DNA of 64,000 nucleotides, taken from Favolaschia claudopus (lineage: Eukaryota; Basidiomycota; Agaricomycetes; Agaricales; Mycenaceae). Both the position numbers and the translations under genes were made by a program. The notes beneath the pieces are model-generated. The model did no database searches and had not been told where the DNA came from. It saw only the letters and a program-made list of their open reading frames with translations. The stretch covers positions 62,001-126,000 of the forward strand of contig JAWWNJ010000003.1 in NCBI GenBank assembly GCA_037176885.1, given 5' to 3'. Position 1 is the stretch's first letter. Each line of letters opens with the position of its first letter. This document shows positions 1 to 11,902 of this stretch, one piece after another.

Positions 1-460
1 GCTAAAGATCCCCCGGTGCAAAAGTTTGAAAAGTTGAAAAAATATTTTTGCTCCCCGGATTTCGCGCTTTTGGTCCGGGCCGACCGGTAACCGGTGGCCC
101 TGTGATCCCATCAACGCATCAAATAGCCGCCGAGCAGACGAAAAAAAAGCAAACAACGTTGAACTAAATGGTTCACAGTATCAGGGGAGTCTAATACCGT
201 CACAGAGCAATCTGGTGCTGTTTGGAGGGCAAATTGCAAATTTTTCAGCGCAAAATCACAAGTTAGGTACACACAATTTTGAAAATTTCCGCAAAAATTT
301 CGCGCTTTTCTAACCCTAGGTTAGGGTTACTCCGTTCTCTCTGAAATGAAAATTTTACTTATAAACCCACCCTATGTTCCTGCTAAATCTCAAATCTTGA
401 AGAATTTCAACCAAAGTTACGACTTGACATGAAGTTCTGTCCGCTATCATACGCGCCGTG
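1..460. repeat. Dispersed repeat, copy 1 (second copy at about 46625-47085)
   Basis: The two stretches share long blocks in the same order: a 'tttcgcgctttyggtccggg' block, a 'aagttaggtacacaca' block, the block 'aaaatttcgcgcttttctaa', and 'cctgctaaatctcaa'. No coding potential was seen. The repeat carries a palindromic telomere-like motif, TAACCCTAGGTTAGGGTTA, at about 311-329. Ends and class are unknown; it is probably part of a larger element that starts before the window. Confidence 0.7.
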
Positions 461-524
461 AAATCTGCTTATATAATATTAGCTAATAAGAACCTAACGC
501 GGTCGCAGGGGCGCGGTAACCAAC

Positions 525-1229
525 AGACTCTATATAGCGAGGGCACCGAGCTGGTATATATAGAGCGTCTGTCTACGAGAGTCTATATAGCGAGGGCACC
601 GAGCTGGTATATATAGAGCGTCTGTCTACGAGAGACTGCACCGAGCTGGTATACTGTACCATTTCATTCAATTCGTATGTCACGCGTCACAGGGCCGATT
701 CTTTACGAATATTTTCGTACCTGTCACGGGTCACCGAGACCTTTTTCGAATGTCGAAAAAAAGTCACAAAATCTCTGAAAAATCGTCAAAAATTCGATTT
801 TTTCGCCCCCAACTTGTTTTTGCCTCCCTTAACACCGTTCAATGGTCAGTGTACAACCTAGTCTCGCTTAGTATAGCGGCTGGCTTGATTACACCTTTTT
901 TGGCAGTGAAACCATGCAAAACCTTGCAAATTTTGCTCACCCTGCGAATATTTCGGTTTCAAGCTGTTTTTTTTCATTCATACTTGCCTCAAATGCTCTC
1001 AAAATGCTTGGGGAGGTGAGTGCTGTAGTTTGAACAATTTACGAATTTTTTAGGGTGTCACGGCGCTCCAGGGTGTTTTGAGAAATCCAAAGTTCGAATA
1101 TTTGAGTCACGCGTCACAGGCGGGGAGAATTGATCGAAATGGTACAGTATATAGAGCGTCTGTCTACGAGAGTCTATATAGCGAGGGCACCGAGCTGGTA
1201 TATATAGAGCGTCTGTCTACGAGAGACTA
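525..1229. repeat. Tandem array of about 54-base units
   Basis: About four units run head to tail, each with the core 'gcgagggcaccgagctggta' followed by 'gagcgtctgtctacgag'. Each unit has an inner inverted repeat (CTCTATATA facing TATATAGAG). The third unit is split by a MITE at 654-1147. The array ends in AGACTA at 1229. One related unit sits at the right end of the 9-base-TSD element at 24608-25139, so the array looks like an expanded terminus of that element family. The left end of the 0.5 kb copy is not recognisable. Confidence 0.8.
654..1147. mobile_element. TA-flanked MITE, CTGTACCATTTCG family (494 bp)
   Basis: Inverted termini: the left end reads CTGTACCATTTC and the right end reads GATCGAAATGGTACAG. 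It is flanked by TA on both sides (652-653, 1148-1149). Removing it restores an intact unit of the tandem array, which proves insertion. The inner part resembles the MITE at 49108-49611. The TA target and the ends suggest mobilisation by a Tc1/mariner or pogo-type transposase; no ORF of its own. Confidence 0.85.
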
Positions 1230-1622
1230 GCAGCCCCCACCCTCGGAGAAACAATTTAGACACTCCGAGATTCCGCCGCGCCGATTTCGGCCAACCAACC
1301 TCATGACCACACTGGCACGTGATCGCCCCACGATCGTGTCACTCACGCCAAGCGGTAGTGCGCCACCGACAACCCCGTTTGGAGAAACACAGCCCCTCGT
1401 TGCGGGAATCATTGCAGAGAGTTTGAAGATACGAAGATAGACGAAGATACGATGTTTACGGCCGACTACGCTTACAAAAGCTCAGGTAAATACAGAAGGA
1501 TCAAGGGCAGCCGAATGATTACCAATTAGTGATACAGTCAATGTACTGCTAGACTCCGACATGGGCCGATAAACGGCCCGCAGTGAGGATAATGGAATAT
1601 TGATTGATTGATTGATTGATTG
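1230..1622 (+). mobile_element. SINE 3' part with (TTGA)n tail
   Basis: Starts at the acceptor-stem end of a tRNA-like head (agccccc) and runs through a body shared with the SINE at 20261-20413 for about 75 bases. It ends in a run of TTGA/GATT repeats at 1600-1622, the kind of short tandem tail left by target-primed retroposition. The tRNA-like promoter half is missing; in its place lies the end of the 54-base array, so the other element truncated or recombined with it. Confidence 0.6.
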
Positions 1623-2293
1623 CAAACCGTTTTGATCTCAAGAGTTATTTGAATGGAATCAAATACTCACATTGAATATCTCTGCCTTGTTTGTCAAGTA
1701 GTGAAATCAATTTGGTGCACCTAAAATTAAAGAATCTGCAACTGTTGCAAGTAATCAGTTGAATTGCCGTGATTTCCAACTCAAGTTGACCGGATACTAG
1801 TGAAATAAGAACCTTTTAAATGGTCGCCGGCGCATTTTTGAATAGATAGATGTCGGGACGCAAATTTTAGGCATTGAATTGGCCGCGCAGGGCCGAAAAA
1901 ATCAGTATATCAAGGAGCAGCATTCAGATTGGATATTACAGGAATGCCACAGTTCTCTTTCTTGTAAGAGCTGGGAAGAGGACCGAGGAAAGACTCTGAG
2001 TTGGTCCGAAACGGCTGAGAAAAGGTCAGAGCCACATATTAAGCGCTCGTTTAGCGCCCAAGGCCGAGGCGCCGTGTTACGGAAGATTACGAATCTTGAA
2101 TTCCATTGGCTGTGTCCTATGTCGTTTTGGGACGCAAACCCGAATAGACATAGTCTTGATGTTTACTCGATATGGCAAAAGAATCAAGATGAAATCAAGA
2201 CACTGAATTGTAGATTGTGCTCGCTGCAGCAAAGTTGAAGCTCTGAGATTTGAGGACATTCATGCAGAGGTATCTAATAATCTCTCCTCTTTA
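1623..2293. other. No gene seen
   Basis: Short overlapping ORFs in several frames, none with a recognisable motif. No repeat structure was seen. Confidence 0.5.
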
Positions 2294-2457
2294 GAGCATT
2301 TTGGCAAACGGTGAAAATCAAATTTCAGTTCGAAAAACTAAGCGAGTTTGGTGAAAAACTACAGTGGGCTGCCCACTGTTTTGCGGCTCCACAACCAAAA
2401 TTTGGGTACGCGTTAGCTGAAGAAAGAAACGATTTTTCACCGTTTGCCAAAGTGCTC
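2294..2457. mobile_element. Small inverted-repeat element (164 bp)
   Basis: The left end GAGCATTTTGGCAAACGG and the right end CCGTTTGCCAAAGTGCTC are inverted copies over about 26 bases with one or two differences. No clear target duplication and no coding capacity. It is a MITE or fold-back element. Confidence 0.65.
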
Positions 2458-5002
2458 TTTTCTCCCTCTTTTTTTCTCTTTTTCTGCAACTTCAAAACTT
2501 GATTAATTCTCCGTAATCACAGACATAGTACATAAGCCAAAAATCATGAAATATGAGTCGGCGTTAAAATCCCCAGCGCCTGTTACGGCGCAAAAACGCC
2601 CAAGTCCAAATGCCGAATTGCCGGGCAATGACGTCAAAGCTTCACATCCGCAGCACACAAATGCTGCGGACGACCTTGGACGTACTTGCAAGGGCCTTCC
2701 GAGATAAGAAATTTCCTTATATAGATGTAGGGGAGGGGGGGTCCCCTCAGCCTGAAAAAAAAAACTTTCATACAAAATTTTGGAACTCGGTTCTAAGTGT
2801 TGTATAAGAGCTTATTAGCAGCGACCTGGAAACATATTTCAGAGCCCCGAAATTTAGATTGAACCTGTAATTCACCTTCTTTAATCGAGCGAGAAATTGA
2901 TGGACGCGGTGGGGCCGTTTGCCCACGTCCTAAATTGGCGTGTCTCGGCTAACTCCGACATACCGCGGCTTGCCAGCTCAGCGCTCTGCTCTTTACTCTC
3001 AACAATGACCCTCGCCCAATGCTCCTTATTGCGTATCATGGCTCCAGTGGCCCCGCCCCACATAAATACGCAATGGTCTCGGGGGTGGATCTGTGCGTCA
3101 TCGACCGCGTAGAAAGGTTTATTGAAAAGCCAGACAACGCGACCTCGTTCTCCCCAAATATCCGGCTGTATATCGGAGACTCATCAAAAAGTGGAGCACC
3201 GACTCTAAGCGAAAATAGTTTAACGAATTATTTTCTTTGATTAGGAAAGTGGGTTTCTGGCGGCTGCTAATAAGCTCTATACAGCAAATATATGCTATGT
3301 ATGCTGTTCTACAGTCTTATTCTGGCATTTCAGTGCTTCAGCTTCAGGTCCAACTCTGGCCACTACTGTCAGATCGGTTTGACCACTGTCAAGCCTCTCG
3401 GCAGCCTCGGCTATCAGTGTATATGCTGTTGTTTGGTCCAGAAGACAGGTTGCTGACATTCAGAAATATCAATTTTGCACAGTGCAGGTACATGGAAATG
3501 TGCAAAACAACAGGTTCTTTGCTTCAAATGCTGATGTTAAGTCCGAAAATACATAAACTTGATAAAGCTACCAAATTAGCCGGTGGGAAAAACTTACGTG
3601 AAGCTGCCGCATATGGGAATATTACGGCAACCATGAGGGGAGGGGTCTGCCGAAGTCGCTGAAAAAAAAAATTCGAGGTGATATCCGGATTTCGCGGATC
3701 GGAATACCCTTGCGTACTTGTCTCTCTCCCACCATTATTATCCACCATGCCGCCAGCTCTCTCCTCGACGCCGTCGCCACTGTCGCCGTCGCCGCCGTCT
3801 GTCATTGTTTCTGTGGCCGTCACCGTCACCGCCGCTCTTTTCAGGCTCCCTCGCTCTTTCAAAGTGACTGCAAAATGAGTCGACTGACCAACAGGCTCCC
3901 TCCCATTTGCACCACCTCAATGACCTCCAGGCACTTGGCTCCTCGCCCGTCCCCGGCGTCACCATTCGTGCAATCGCTCGCTGAGTGATTCGCATGGCAA
4001 TGGATTGCAACGAGAGCACGGTAACAGTTGCGCTGACTGCCCATCGTCCCCTCAAAGTTCCACTAACCACTTCTCTCTAGCACGCTGCTCTATTCTATTG
4101 CCTCGAATCCGACTCCAACGCAACTCTTCTCGATCATTCGCCCTCGTCTTCGTCGAATCAAACTTACGCCCAAGCCATCGAGCCGACGTCACCCCCGCTC
4201 CCATACTTCGTCCGGCATCCATAGCTCGAAACCCAGGCTCAAATTCGACGCTAACCGGGAGAATTCATAGCAGAGTCGTAGTTTTCACGGCGCTGAGCGG
4301 ATTCGCGTAGATATTGCATGTATTGGTACACAATATACAGTCCATAATGCCCTAGATAGCAGGTCCCCTACAAATGATTAATGGCTAGATGATAGGGTTC
4401 CCCGAAATCCGCCGGATTCACAGCTGAGGCCTAGTGTCTAGGATGACAATATTTTTTTCTCTGGGGAGTTATAATATTATGGTGCCTAATGTCCGGCTAC
4501 CAGCTGGCCATGTATTGGAGCAGTAAGGAAGGGTGGTTTCTAAAAGAATAATGCCTCCGGATGCTAGGCTCCGGTGATATATAATATTATTATGCCTATA
4601 CAACAAAGGTCTGCTCACCTTACACTAGACAAAAAATTATTTCTTTCCAAGCCCTTCAGGTGACAGCTGACTGCCCAGTAGAGGTGTTGAAATATTAATT
4701 CCTTGGAACCTTAGCATCTAGCTGATCAACTTGATGCAATACAAAAATATTTCTTGCCCGACTTGCACTGCCCCGACTCAGCTGACCCGCCGCTGCTGCG
4801 CACGTCCCGTTCAATCGCGGACGTACGCGATTCTGTATTACTCTTCGGCTTTTATTATTCCGCCCTCTCCGATGTACTTATATTCCTGTTTGTAATGCTG
4901 AATCCCCTTGCGCGTTTGCAAGGGATTTCCCGCTCTTTCGTTTGGCCGCCAGTTCTGCGGCAGCTATTTCAACACAATACGACCAGAAGCTCTGCAGTAG
5001 TA
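2458..5002. other. No supported gene; low-complexity and TE-like flank
   Basis: The stretch 3630-3735 (purine-rich run, poly-A, then 'tttcgcggatcgg') resembles 26888-26985 and may be a shared promoter or terminal region of a repeat. The Ser/Pro-rich ORFs around 3700-4070 overlap on both strands and come from skewed composition (repeated gcc/gtc triplets), so I do not call them. 4300-4740 is AT-rich without ORFs. Confidence 0.4.
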
Positions 5003-5250
5003 CAGTGCCAGCCGCCACCTTTTTGGCACCCCTTCCGTGAGAGATTGAGCCATTGTTTTTCGTGATCGAGTTGTTTTTGGAAGGAAACCAATGAAAAGAA
5101 TGCGATTGGCGTTGAGTTTGATATTTTTCCCACGGTTACGTCAATTCGGTCATTTTTTTCGAACTTTTTCTCATTTTTCCTCCACTTCTCCGCTGATTTT
5201 TGACCCTGGTTTGACTCCCAGCGACCTGAGGAATGTTCTACATCACGCTA
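5003..5250. mobile_element. Partial MITE, CAGTGCC family
   Basis: Begins TA-CAGTGCCAGCCGCCAC and shares blocks such as 'ggaaggaaacc', 'aatgcg.ttggcgt.gag' and 'tttcccacgg' in the same order with the complete element at 48032-48591. The right end was not found, so the copy is truncated or diverged; the end given is approximate. Confidence 0.55.
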
Positions 5251-5786
5251 AAACACAAAGTCTCGTCACCTTTCCTTGGTCCGAGGCTCTGGGCGCCGGT
5301 TATCTGCATGTGGCTGTGCAATCGGTCATTTTTTTTGGGTCCGAAAACTGAAAATTGATGCTACATGTTACAGCCGTTTTGGAAACAATATACGGGTTTT
5401 GATCGAGTGGTGCTCAATCGATAGAGTTGTGAGTAGAAACCAACGCAGCAGACTGCCAGCAGCGTTGAAGACTTGAAGCTTTGAAAAGGAAGGCACGAGC
5501 GTTCGGGTTGGCGGCTGCTGAAGGAGATCGATGGTGGGAGACGGCAGGAAGCAAATTGAGAAACAAATCCTCAGCTCTTGTTTTTGCTTGCCTGCGGCGT
5601 AGTCCATAGCTGTTGCAAAAGCTGTTGAGCTGATAAACGGAAATGAATCCCTAATTTGTCGAGCTTAGAGCACGAAAGCAGGTAAATATCCACTCCGCAG
5701 GCCGCAGTGATGTGAAATGAACGAAAGTCAACCAATGAGTGAACCCAACCAGCTACCTCAAGAGAACACGACAAAAATTAAACTTA

Positions 5787-6711
5787 CCAGAAGGAGATGC
5801 TGCACTGCCGAGAGACCATCTCGTTAAAGAACGGTTAATAGGATTTATTGCACCCCGCCGAAATTGTGGGTGGTAAATTACCGTACCCCTGGGAGTTTCT
5901 TCCGGGGCCGCTGACAGTGCAAGAACAATTCTTGCCACTGACGGAGATGTACGAGGCACCGTGGCGTCTATGGCGCGGGAAATTGAGGAGCAATCTGCTG
6001 ACCGTGAGTGCTCCCCGAAATCCTTCGCTTTTCTGGGGACTTACCAAGTATTCTGTAGTCGGAATCCGTTTCTCCCTCGGCTCAGCTGTTTCCAAAGAGC
6101 TTCCTGTACCATTCCAGAACGCCCTTCTCGACTACTACAACACAACCTATCCCACCATCCCTATTGTTTCCCGTGATGCGGACATTGCTCTCGGCGAAAC
6201 TCATCATTTTCTCCACAGCTCAGTTCTTGTTCATCCTTATATCATCCTTGACGGGCGTCGAATTGCAAGCTCGACATCGCTCACGGAAGCATCAAATTCA
6301 ATTCTTCAACTTTGGAGAAGCCTCATCATCTCTTCAACATGCGATGGATGCGTCGGTTGACTGATTTTGATATGTCTCCTTGGGAGAAATAGTACGTGCT
6401 CACGAACTCAACTCTTGCCATTGCTCTTGACTTTCGAGCGACTTGACAGCCCGGAATTGGAAATATTCGCTTGGGAACACGGCCATTTTCTTCGGCGAAA
6501 CGAATCTGGCCCGTCAAGACTTGTCCCTGTGTCCGAAATTCTTTCACAAGCGTGCCGTCTCACGATAAACCACAAGAAACAAATTTTAGATTCAGAGCCC
6601 GAGGAAGGCGACGACGACGAGGGTGCAGAGTCTCACGAAGGACCGACTCGCAAGATCTGGTTTACAGCCGGCCTGACGCGCGTATGTCCCCATATTTTGC
6701 TCACAGCTTAA
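5787..6711 (+). pseudogene. TE protein C-terminal domain, broken
   Basis: Two exons can be read: about 5848-6360 and 6422-6711, joined by an intron of about 60 bases (GTACGT...TTGACAG) that follows WEK and precedes PELEIFAWEHG. Recognisable stretches are WGLTKY, LLDYYN, YIILDGRRIA, RWMRRLTDFDMSPWE and WFTAGLTR. I recognise this order as the C-terminal region of long transposon proteins in mushrooms, with a reader-like (BAH-like) module around the DGRR stretch. That attribution is from memory of the family. Breaks: a frame change at about 5860 and a deletion near 6320-6340, where about 30 residues after the NSILQ stretch are missing. The catalytic part is absent, so the source superfamily (CACTA or other) is not shown. 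Confidence 0.6.
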
Positions 6712-6890
6712 TTCTGACATTGGTTCATAGGATGTTGCGGTCGTTTGATTTGATTTTGCGTACTTGGAATATGTAGCTCGTTTCAGCTGTACAACAGTTA
6801 TAATAATTGCGAGGTAGTACAATGGGATGCAGGTAGCGAATGATAGCGATGAATACTTCCACAACAGCACTGATAACAAATTTCAAACCA

Positions 6891-8201
6891 CTAAGTGTCG
6901 CCAAAGCCTGTGGGGTTCTCCGTGTAGACTTTGATCTCCTTCTCCTCGTCACCAGCAATGTGCTCGTCGTACCATTCTTCCGACATCATGAAGGGATAGA
7001 GTGTGCAGCCATAAGGGATGCGATTATGAGTATTACCGAGGGTGACACGAGGAATGCGAGCGCGAACACGTTTTCTGGACTTAGTTTTTGCTTCGCGTTG
7101 CTGTTTGAGAATTTGATCGAGTTCGTCTTTGATTTCGCTCATCTGGGATCGAGTATGAGGCAAATGAAATGCTGGGAGCCTGGCACACACCTCCAGTGAT
7201 TGAAAACCAGGTCTGACTCGTTCCCAGACGTCGCTCTCCTGCTGCGAAGCTCCTAAATGAGCGGCTTTCAAGAGACGGCGCCGATGTTCGGCCTTGGCGT
7301 TCTCGTTGTCAGTATCGGGTTCCGAAATTTCGTCCGACATCCAGTCAGTTTCCAAGATATACATTGGGTCGCGCTTGAATCTTCGTCTGTACTCCGGAAC
7401 GGCTTTGATGCGATTAGCTTTGAGCTGCAAAATTGCTGTTGACGGCACATTTAATAGAGAATACAAAATTTACCTCTTTAGTGCTCTTGGAATCCTGGGG
7501 GATGTCAGCACATACCCGACGAAACCGGTGAGGAACTCACATGTTGTTCAGACCACACAAGGTCTGCAATGCGTTCGAAGATCTTGACATTGTCGGGATG
7601 AATAACAGTAGCAGAGAAGTTGTATGATAGCGAAGTGGAGGAAGCAGGGAGTTCAGATTCGTCGTCAGTGTCGTCTCCTTCAGAATCAGGATTAGAGAGC
7701 CTTCCGGTGAGACGTCGGCCTTCCGTCTTAACCAGTCTCTGAATATTCTGAATTAGCGACGGAACCGAGAGAAAAAGAAGAAACACGCACCATCAGCTGT
7801 TTTCTAACAGAAATCTGATCTCCACTCAATCCCGTCGCCGACTTGAGGATGAACACGGAGGCCGTCGATTTTTTCTTGCGTCGTTTTTTCGAAGGTGCAT
7901 CGTCTTCTCTTTGGTTCGTGCGTTTTTGCGCTTTAAGAATTTCCATTTCGTGTTCTAATGCAAGGAGACGGCTGTCTGTAGACTCGGTTTGCGGGGGTTG
8001 AAGAGCGGGATCCAGAACAGAGTTAGAAATATCAGGAGGCGGAATGGGTGTCATAGCGGGTGTGGGTGGGATTGAGCCTGGGGTAGGATTACTAGGATAG
8101 AGGAACTGAAACTGTCTGAAGGCGTGGTTCCATTGTTCAGTAGAGAGTATCAAAGGTTGAGGGTCGTTGGGTCCACCAGTCGTTGGGAATAGATGTGCCA
8201 T
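6891..8201 (-). CDS. Unknown multi-exon gene, TE-associated family
   Basis: Start ATG at 8201. Four introns with good borders can be placed: about 7739-7789 (GTGCGT...ATTCAG), about 7502-7545 (GTGAGT...CCCCAG), about 7430-7480 (gtaaat...TTGCAG) and about 7148-7200 (GTGTGT...CCCAG). The spliced reading is open to the stop at 6891. The protein begins with a Pro/Thr-rich part, then a basic nuclear-signal-like cluster (KKRRKKK), an acidic stretch (EGDDTDDESE) and a C-terminal part with TDWMSDE, RPGFQS and YPFMMSEEW. I recall similar proteins as multi-copy hypotheticals in Agaricomycetes but know no function. It lies divergently from the broken Tc1-like gene at 8545 across a 343-base gap, so it may be the partner gene of a transposon. 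Intact splicing argues for recent function. Confidence 0.65.
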
Positions 8202-8544
8202 GGCGGGAAGCAAGAGGACGCGACGGCCGTCACGGTTGTTTGTTCCTGTACCTTGATGACGTCTATCGAGCTTAGTCGATAATAGTTACACACAGCTCAG
8301 CAGAGGCTCTGCTGATCTCACCTAATTCACGTCTTTCCAACTTCAGCAAAGGTGGTTAGCAAGATCTGGCTCAACGCTTGCGAAGTGGTACAGCTATATT
8401 CTAACTCTAGGTCTGGCTAGATAACCTGCAAGACCTCTACTGACTCTGACCAGATCTGCTCAAAACGCAGTGATTGTTTAAGCCGAACCACCACAACGAC
8501 GCTCTCAACTCTGCTTTCTCTGCATACAACTCATTCTCTACATC

Positions 8545-9350
8545 ATGTGCGACACCTCTGCCACGAAGAAATCAGCTATTGTCGCGCTGAAGGAGGCTGG
8601 CTGGTCGAATCGGGATGTGGCAGAAAAGGAAAATGTTGCGCCTTCTACCGTCTCCAGAATCAATGCCCGCTACGGACCAACCCACGATTTTGACGCGAAG
8701 ACTCCCAGGCAAGGACGCCCACGTAAAATAAACGAGCGGGATGTCCCTAAAGCACTTAGACTGCTGTCTTCAGGCAAAGCCAAGAATGCTTCGGACTTGC
8801 AGAGGAAATATTTCCCCCATTTGCACGTCGATACGATCCGGGCCAGGGCAAGCAAGCGACGCCCGATATACCAAGAAGAAAGTCAAACACGGCGGCGGGA
8901 GTGTGATGGTGTGGGGGTGTATTACCCGATATGGAGTCGGACAACTTCACCGGATCGACGGAATCATCGACCGCTTCGGTTACCCTGGCCGAAACCCTCC
9001 CGCGGACCCTCGACAAGCATGATTTGGATCGCTCGACTGTCTATTTTCAGCAGACGGCGATTCAAAGCATCGCTCCAAGCATGCTTTGGGGTGGCTCGAG
9101 CTTGAAGGCTTTGAGGTTCTTCCCTGGGCACCAAATTCACCGGATATGAACATCATCGAGAATCTTTGGGATCATTTGGAGACCATGGTGCGCGCTAGAG
9201 ATCCACTGCCGAAGAACAAGGAGGAATTATGGGCCGCTTTGAAGGAAGAGTGGGAAAGAATTGATCAGGCATATACATATCGACAAGTTATATGACAGCT
9301 TGCCCAATCGGGTGCGGGATTTGTTGAAGGTAAATGGTGTTATTAGTGGC
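8545..9350 (+). pseudogene. Tc1-like transposase, several frameshifts
   Basis: The N-terminal part (8545 on) has a helix-turn-helix with WSNRDVAEKENVAPSTVSRI followed by the basic RQGRPRK stretch. After about residue 105 the frame breaks, and the typical Tc1 blocks appear in other frames: KHGGGSVMVWGCI (about 8890-8930), VYFQQ, and WAPNSPDMNIIENLWDHLE (about 9125-9180), the region of the third catalytic acid. The first catalytic Asp block is missing (deletion near 8850) and at least three frame changes follow (about 8860, 8980, 9050). The C-terminal LYDSLPNRVRDLL needs one more shift at about 9280. No terminal repeats were found. Dead copy. Confidence 0.8.
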
Positions 9351-9609
9351 TGGTGTGTTTATTTCCACCAACGCTGCCTTGAACGAGCATTTCTGACTCT
9401 GATTTCCTAAAGCGGCCAAAACCAGATTTATGATTGGATCACCCAGCATCACGAAACTGGCCATCCAGCGCCGGATTTTCAGTTTGCTTGCTCAATATTT
9501 TACATGTATATAGTAGTACACCTCATTACTATTTGTTTGGGTACATAAAAATCCGAAAAGCCTCCTACGCTCTAGCGCGCGAGCAACATCTTTCTCACGA
9601 GTGACGTGA

Positions 9610-10160
9610 TCCGATATTATGGGGAAGCTTGCTTCCCCATTCATCGGTATAGAAAAATCGGTCATTCCGAGGCTTTTCTGGGTGCCGAAAACGCGTTTTT
9701 CCGGCCGAGGGATTTCCCCTTGGGGAAGGGTAAAACAATGACCCACCGTGGGAACCTGGACCGTTTTGCCATCACCCTCGGAATGGAGAAGTTCCCTTCC
9801 AAGGGTGATGGCAAATCGGTCTGGCGACCGATTAAAGCCGATGGCCCCGGCCAGTAAAACCCTCGGCAATCTGAGGCTATTTCTGGCGAAATAAAGCCCT
9901 CGAAATGACCGATTTTTCCAACAGGGCCCCGGGAAGCTTCGGCAAAGGGTTGTCCGTCCCATCAAAAACGCAATTTTTTTGACGTATCTCGCTGATCCTG
10001 CACCTGTTTGTCCTCCAATAGGCGTCAAAACCACCGGACCCTATACCGACAACCTAGGGCTACACGCCCATATACTTTTTGCCCCCATATTCGCGGCCTA
10101 GGCGTGGGAAAATACGATTTGATTGCTATCAAAAATTGCGTTTTTTTTTGGGGGGGGGAA
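9610..10160. repeat. Fold-back region with nested inverted repeats
   Basis: Inverted pairs: GAAAAATCGGTCATTCCGAG at about 9653 faces its complement at about 9880-9912; TTTTGCCATCACCCT at 9769 faces AGGGTGATGGCAAA ending at about 9813; GGGGAAGC/GCTTCCCC at about 9619-9636; and a poly-A/acgcaattttt block at about 9966 faces a copy near 10130. No coding region. Probably one or two nested fold-back MITEs without clear target duplications. Confidence 0.55.
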
Positions 10161-10517
10161 TGTATTATACTCGCGCGGTCCAGTCTGAACTGCGAGTTTA
10201 CGGAAGACATACATGTATGTAGTATTGTACGGGTGGTTATCCTCGCAGAATTCTACAAGATGTCAACCGAGCCAAAACCGAGCACAACGTCTTTCCAGGG
10301 GGTCAATCGCTCAACGCAATCAGGGAACTGGCCGCCCGCTTGTATGGCAGGACCTCCGGCTAAAACCCGTAGGACCTAGGGGGAGTTCTCTCCCACCAGG
10401 TATAAATCCCCAGTATCCACCAGTAACCTGACGCAATTGAACGTCTTTCCCTTTGCCGACGCATGCACACCACTCGCCAAAGCGAGCCCAAGGACTTCAG
10501 GGTGGTAAGTTGCGACC

Positions 10518-11625
10518 CTACGCAGTCGACGGGGGCGGATAAACCAGCAGCATAGGCACTGCGTCGTAAATTTGAAGGGTTTTGAAGGCCAATTTCGCCA
10601 GAATCGGTGTGACTTCCCTTTTCGCGAGGACGGCGCGGTAGAAGTTCATTATGTCGGTAAAAGCGTTCTTAAAATCCGGTACGGTCGCGTACAATCCTGT
10701 GAGAAATTCTCTCGAACTTGCATGAGGTCCGGATGAGGACAAATGAACATGGCATGAGCTTCGTCCTCCACGGCCTCAAGGCAGAATCGGCATTTGCGCC
10801 ATTCCCTTGGGACAACATCTTTCCCTCGCTCCTTCCACCTGCGGCGCTCCACGGCGAGACTGCGACTAGATAAAACAATGCGCGTGAGGGCAAGTCGATG
10901 CCCAGGTGTTTTGCCGCGCAGGTAGTGTCGAAAGTCCAAGGATTTTTTGACCAATTTTCCCGTGTCCTTGTCCATTTCAAGCCTGCCTACTAAGATGTCT
11001 TTTGTTCGGGAGGAATTCGAGATTTCATGGTCAATCCACGCCTCCATCGAGAGCTTGACCTGATTCATGGCTTCTTTCACTGCAGCAACCTCCAAAGGAC
11101 CAGAGATATCCAGTGTCACGGGGATGTACAATTTTGAAAGGACAATTCGCAAATCATTTATCCAAGAGATATTGCGCTGACGAGCCAGGAGGCACTGTCA
11201 TTCGTTCGCAGATGCGCCTGAAAGCCATTCCGCGAAGGCGGAATTGCACCAATGTCTTCTGCCCCTTCGCGAAGACGTCGGTCGATGATCAGCGTCAACA
11301 TTTTCAACATACAACATTCCAACGCGATCAGACGATAGCCCTTTGGGTCCGTAGAGTCCTTGTCTTTCTTCAAGATGCCAATGAGTAGGGAGATGAGCCA
11401 TTGCTTCGGAATTTCTTGATTTTGAAGGCAGAACCGAAAGAATTCGAGCAGTTTTTTGTTCGGAATTTGGAGGCAGTCTTGGTAAGAGAAACCGTCGACT
11501 CCGATAGCCGTGTCCAGTCCATGCTCTGTGATGTGTTTCTTCATCCATTCTATCTTGTGTACACCACTTCGATGGTATTCGGGAAATGGTCGAAGGACGG
11601 TCTGCATTCTGTCTTTTCTCTGTTT
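10518..11625 (-). pseudogene. Non-LTR retrotransposon (LINE) ORF2, internally deleted
   Basis: Read on the minus strand, 11607-11158 gives the N-terminal part of a reverse transcriptase: LISLLIGILKKDKDS, YRLIALECCMLKMLTLIIDR and PPSRNGFQAHLRTNDSA, matching the fingers region (YRPI..., G-F-R... block). Then 11152-10518 gives the far C-terminus, with the zinc-knuckle-like CRFCLEAVEDEAHAMFICPH. The catalytic (F/Y)ADD part and the thumb are missing between them, so the central part of the gene was deleted at about 11155. The 5' part (endonuclease) is also absent; the copy stops next to the transposase fragment at 11627. Retroposition-incompetent. Confidence 0.8.
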
Positions 11626-11626
11626 C

Positions 11627-11877
11627 CTGAAGCTTACTATTTGTACAGCGGCTGCCGTCTTATCTATCTCTCACCCTACTCACCCGACTTCAATCCGTGC
11701 GAAGAAGGTTTCTCTTGCCTCAAGGCGTGGATCCGACGGAACCGGGATGAGGTTTTGAGGGAGATGGAGGATAGACTTGATGTCGACCCAATGGGTGTGT
11801 TGTGGAATGCTGTATACGACATCATGACCCCCGAGAACATTGAGGGGTGGTTTCGGGACTCAGGATATGTTGCGTAA
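11627..11877 (+). pseudogene. Tc1/mariner-type transposase, C-terminal fragment
   Basis: The fragment holds SGCRLIYLSPYSPDFNPCEE, the block with the third catalytic acid, and ends WFRDSGYVA at a stop at 11875-11877. It matches block for block the C-terminus of the intact transposase at 31910-33103 (FLPPYSPDYNPIELAFS..., ending in HHCGYV). Everything upstream is missing; the LINE remnant abuts it. It converges with the SAM-like pseudogene, with 25 bases between the stops, the same layout as in the intact element at 29865-33347. Confidence 0.75.
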
Positions 11878-11902
11878 ATCCAAGAAATCTTTGTTCGGAT
11901 AG

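Noticed and set aside
525..1229. CRISPR-like array
   Set aside because: Units are contiguous tandem repeats without unique spacers, in a eukaryotic transposon-rich setting with no cas genes.
3524..4070. Overlapping Ser/Pro/Arg-rich ORFs on both strands
   Set aside because: Mirror-image frames produced by repeated gcc/gtc/ctc triplets; no domain, intron or start context.
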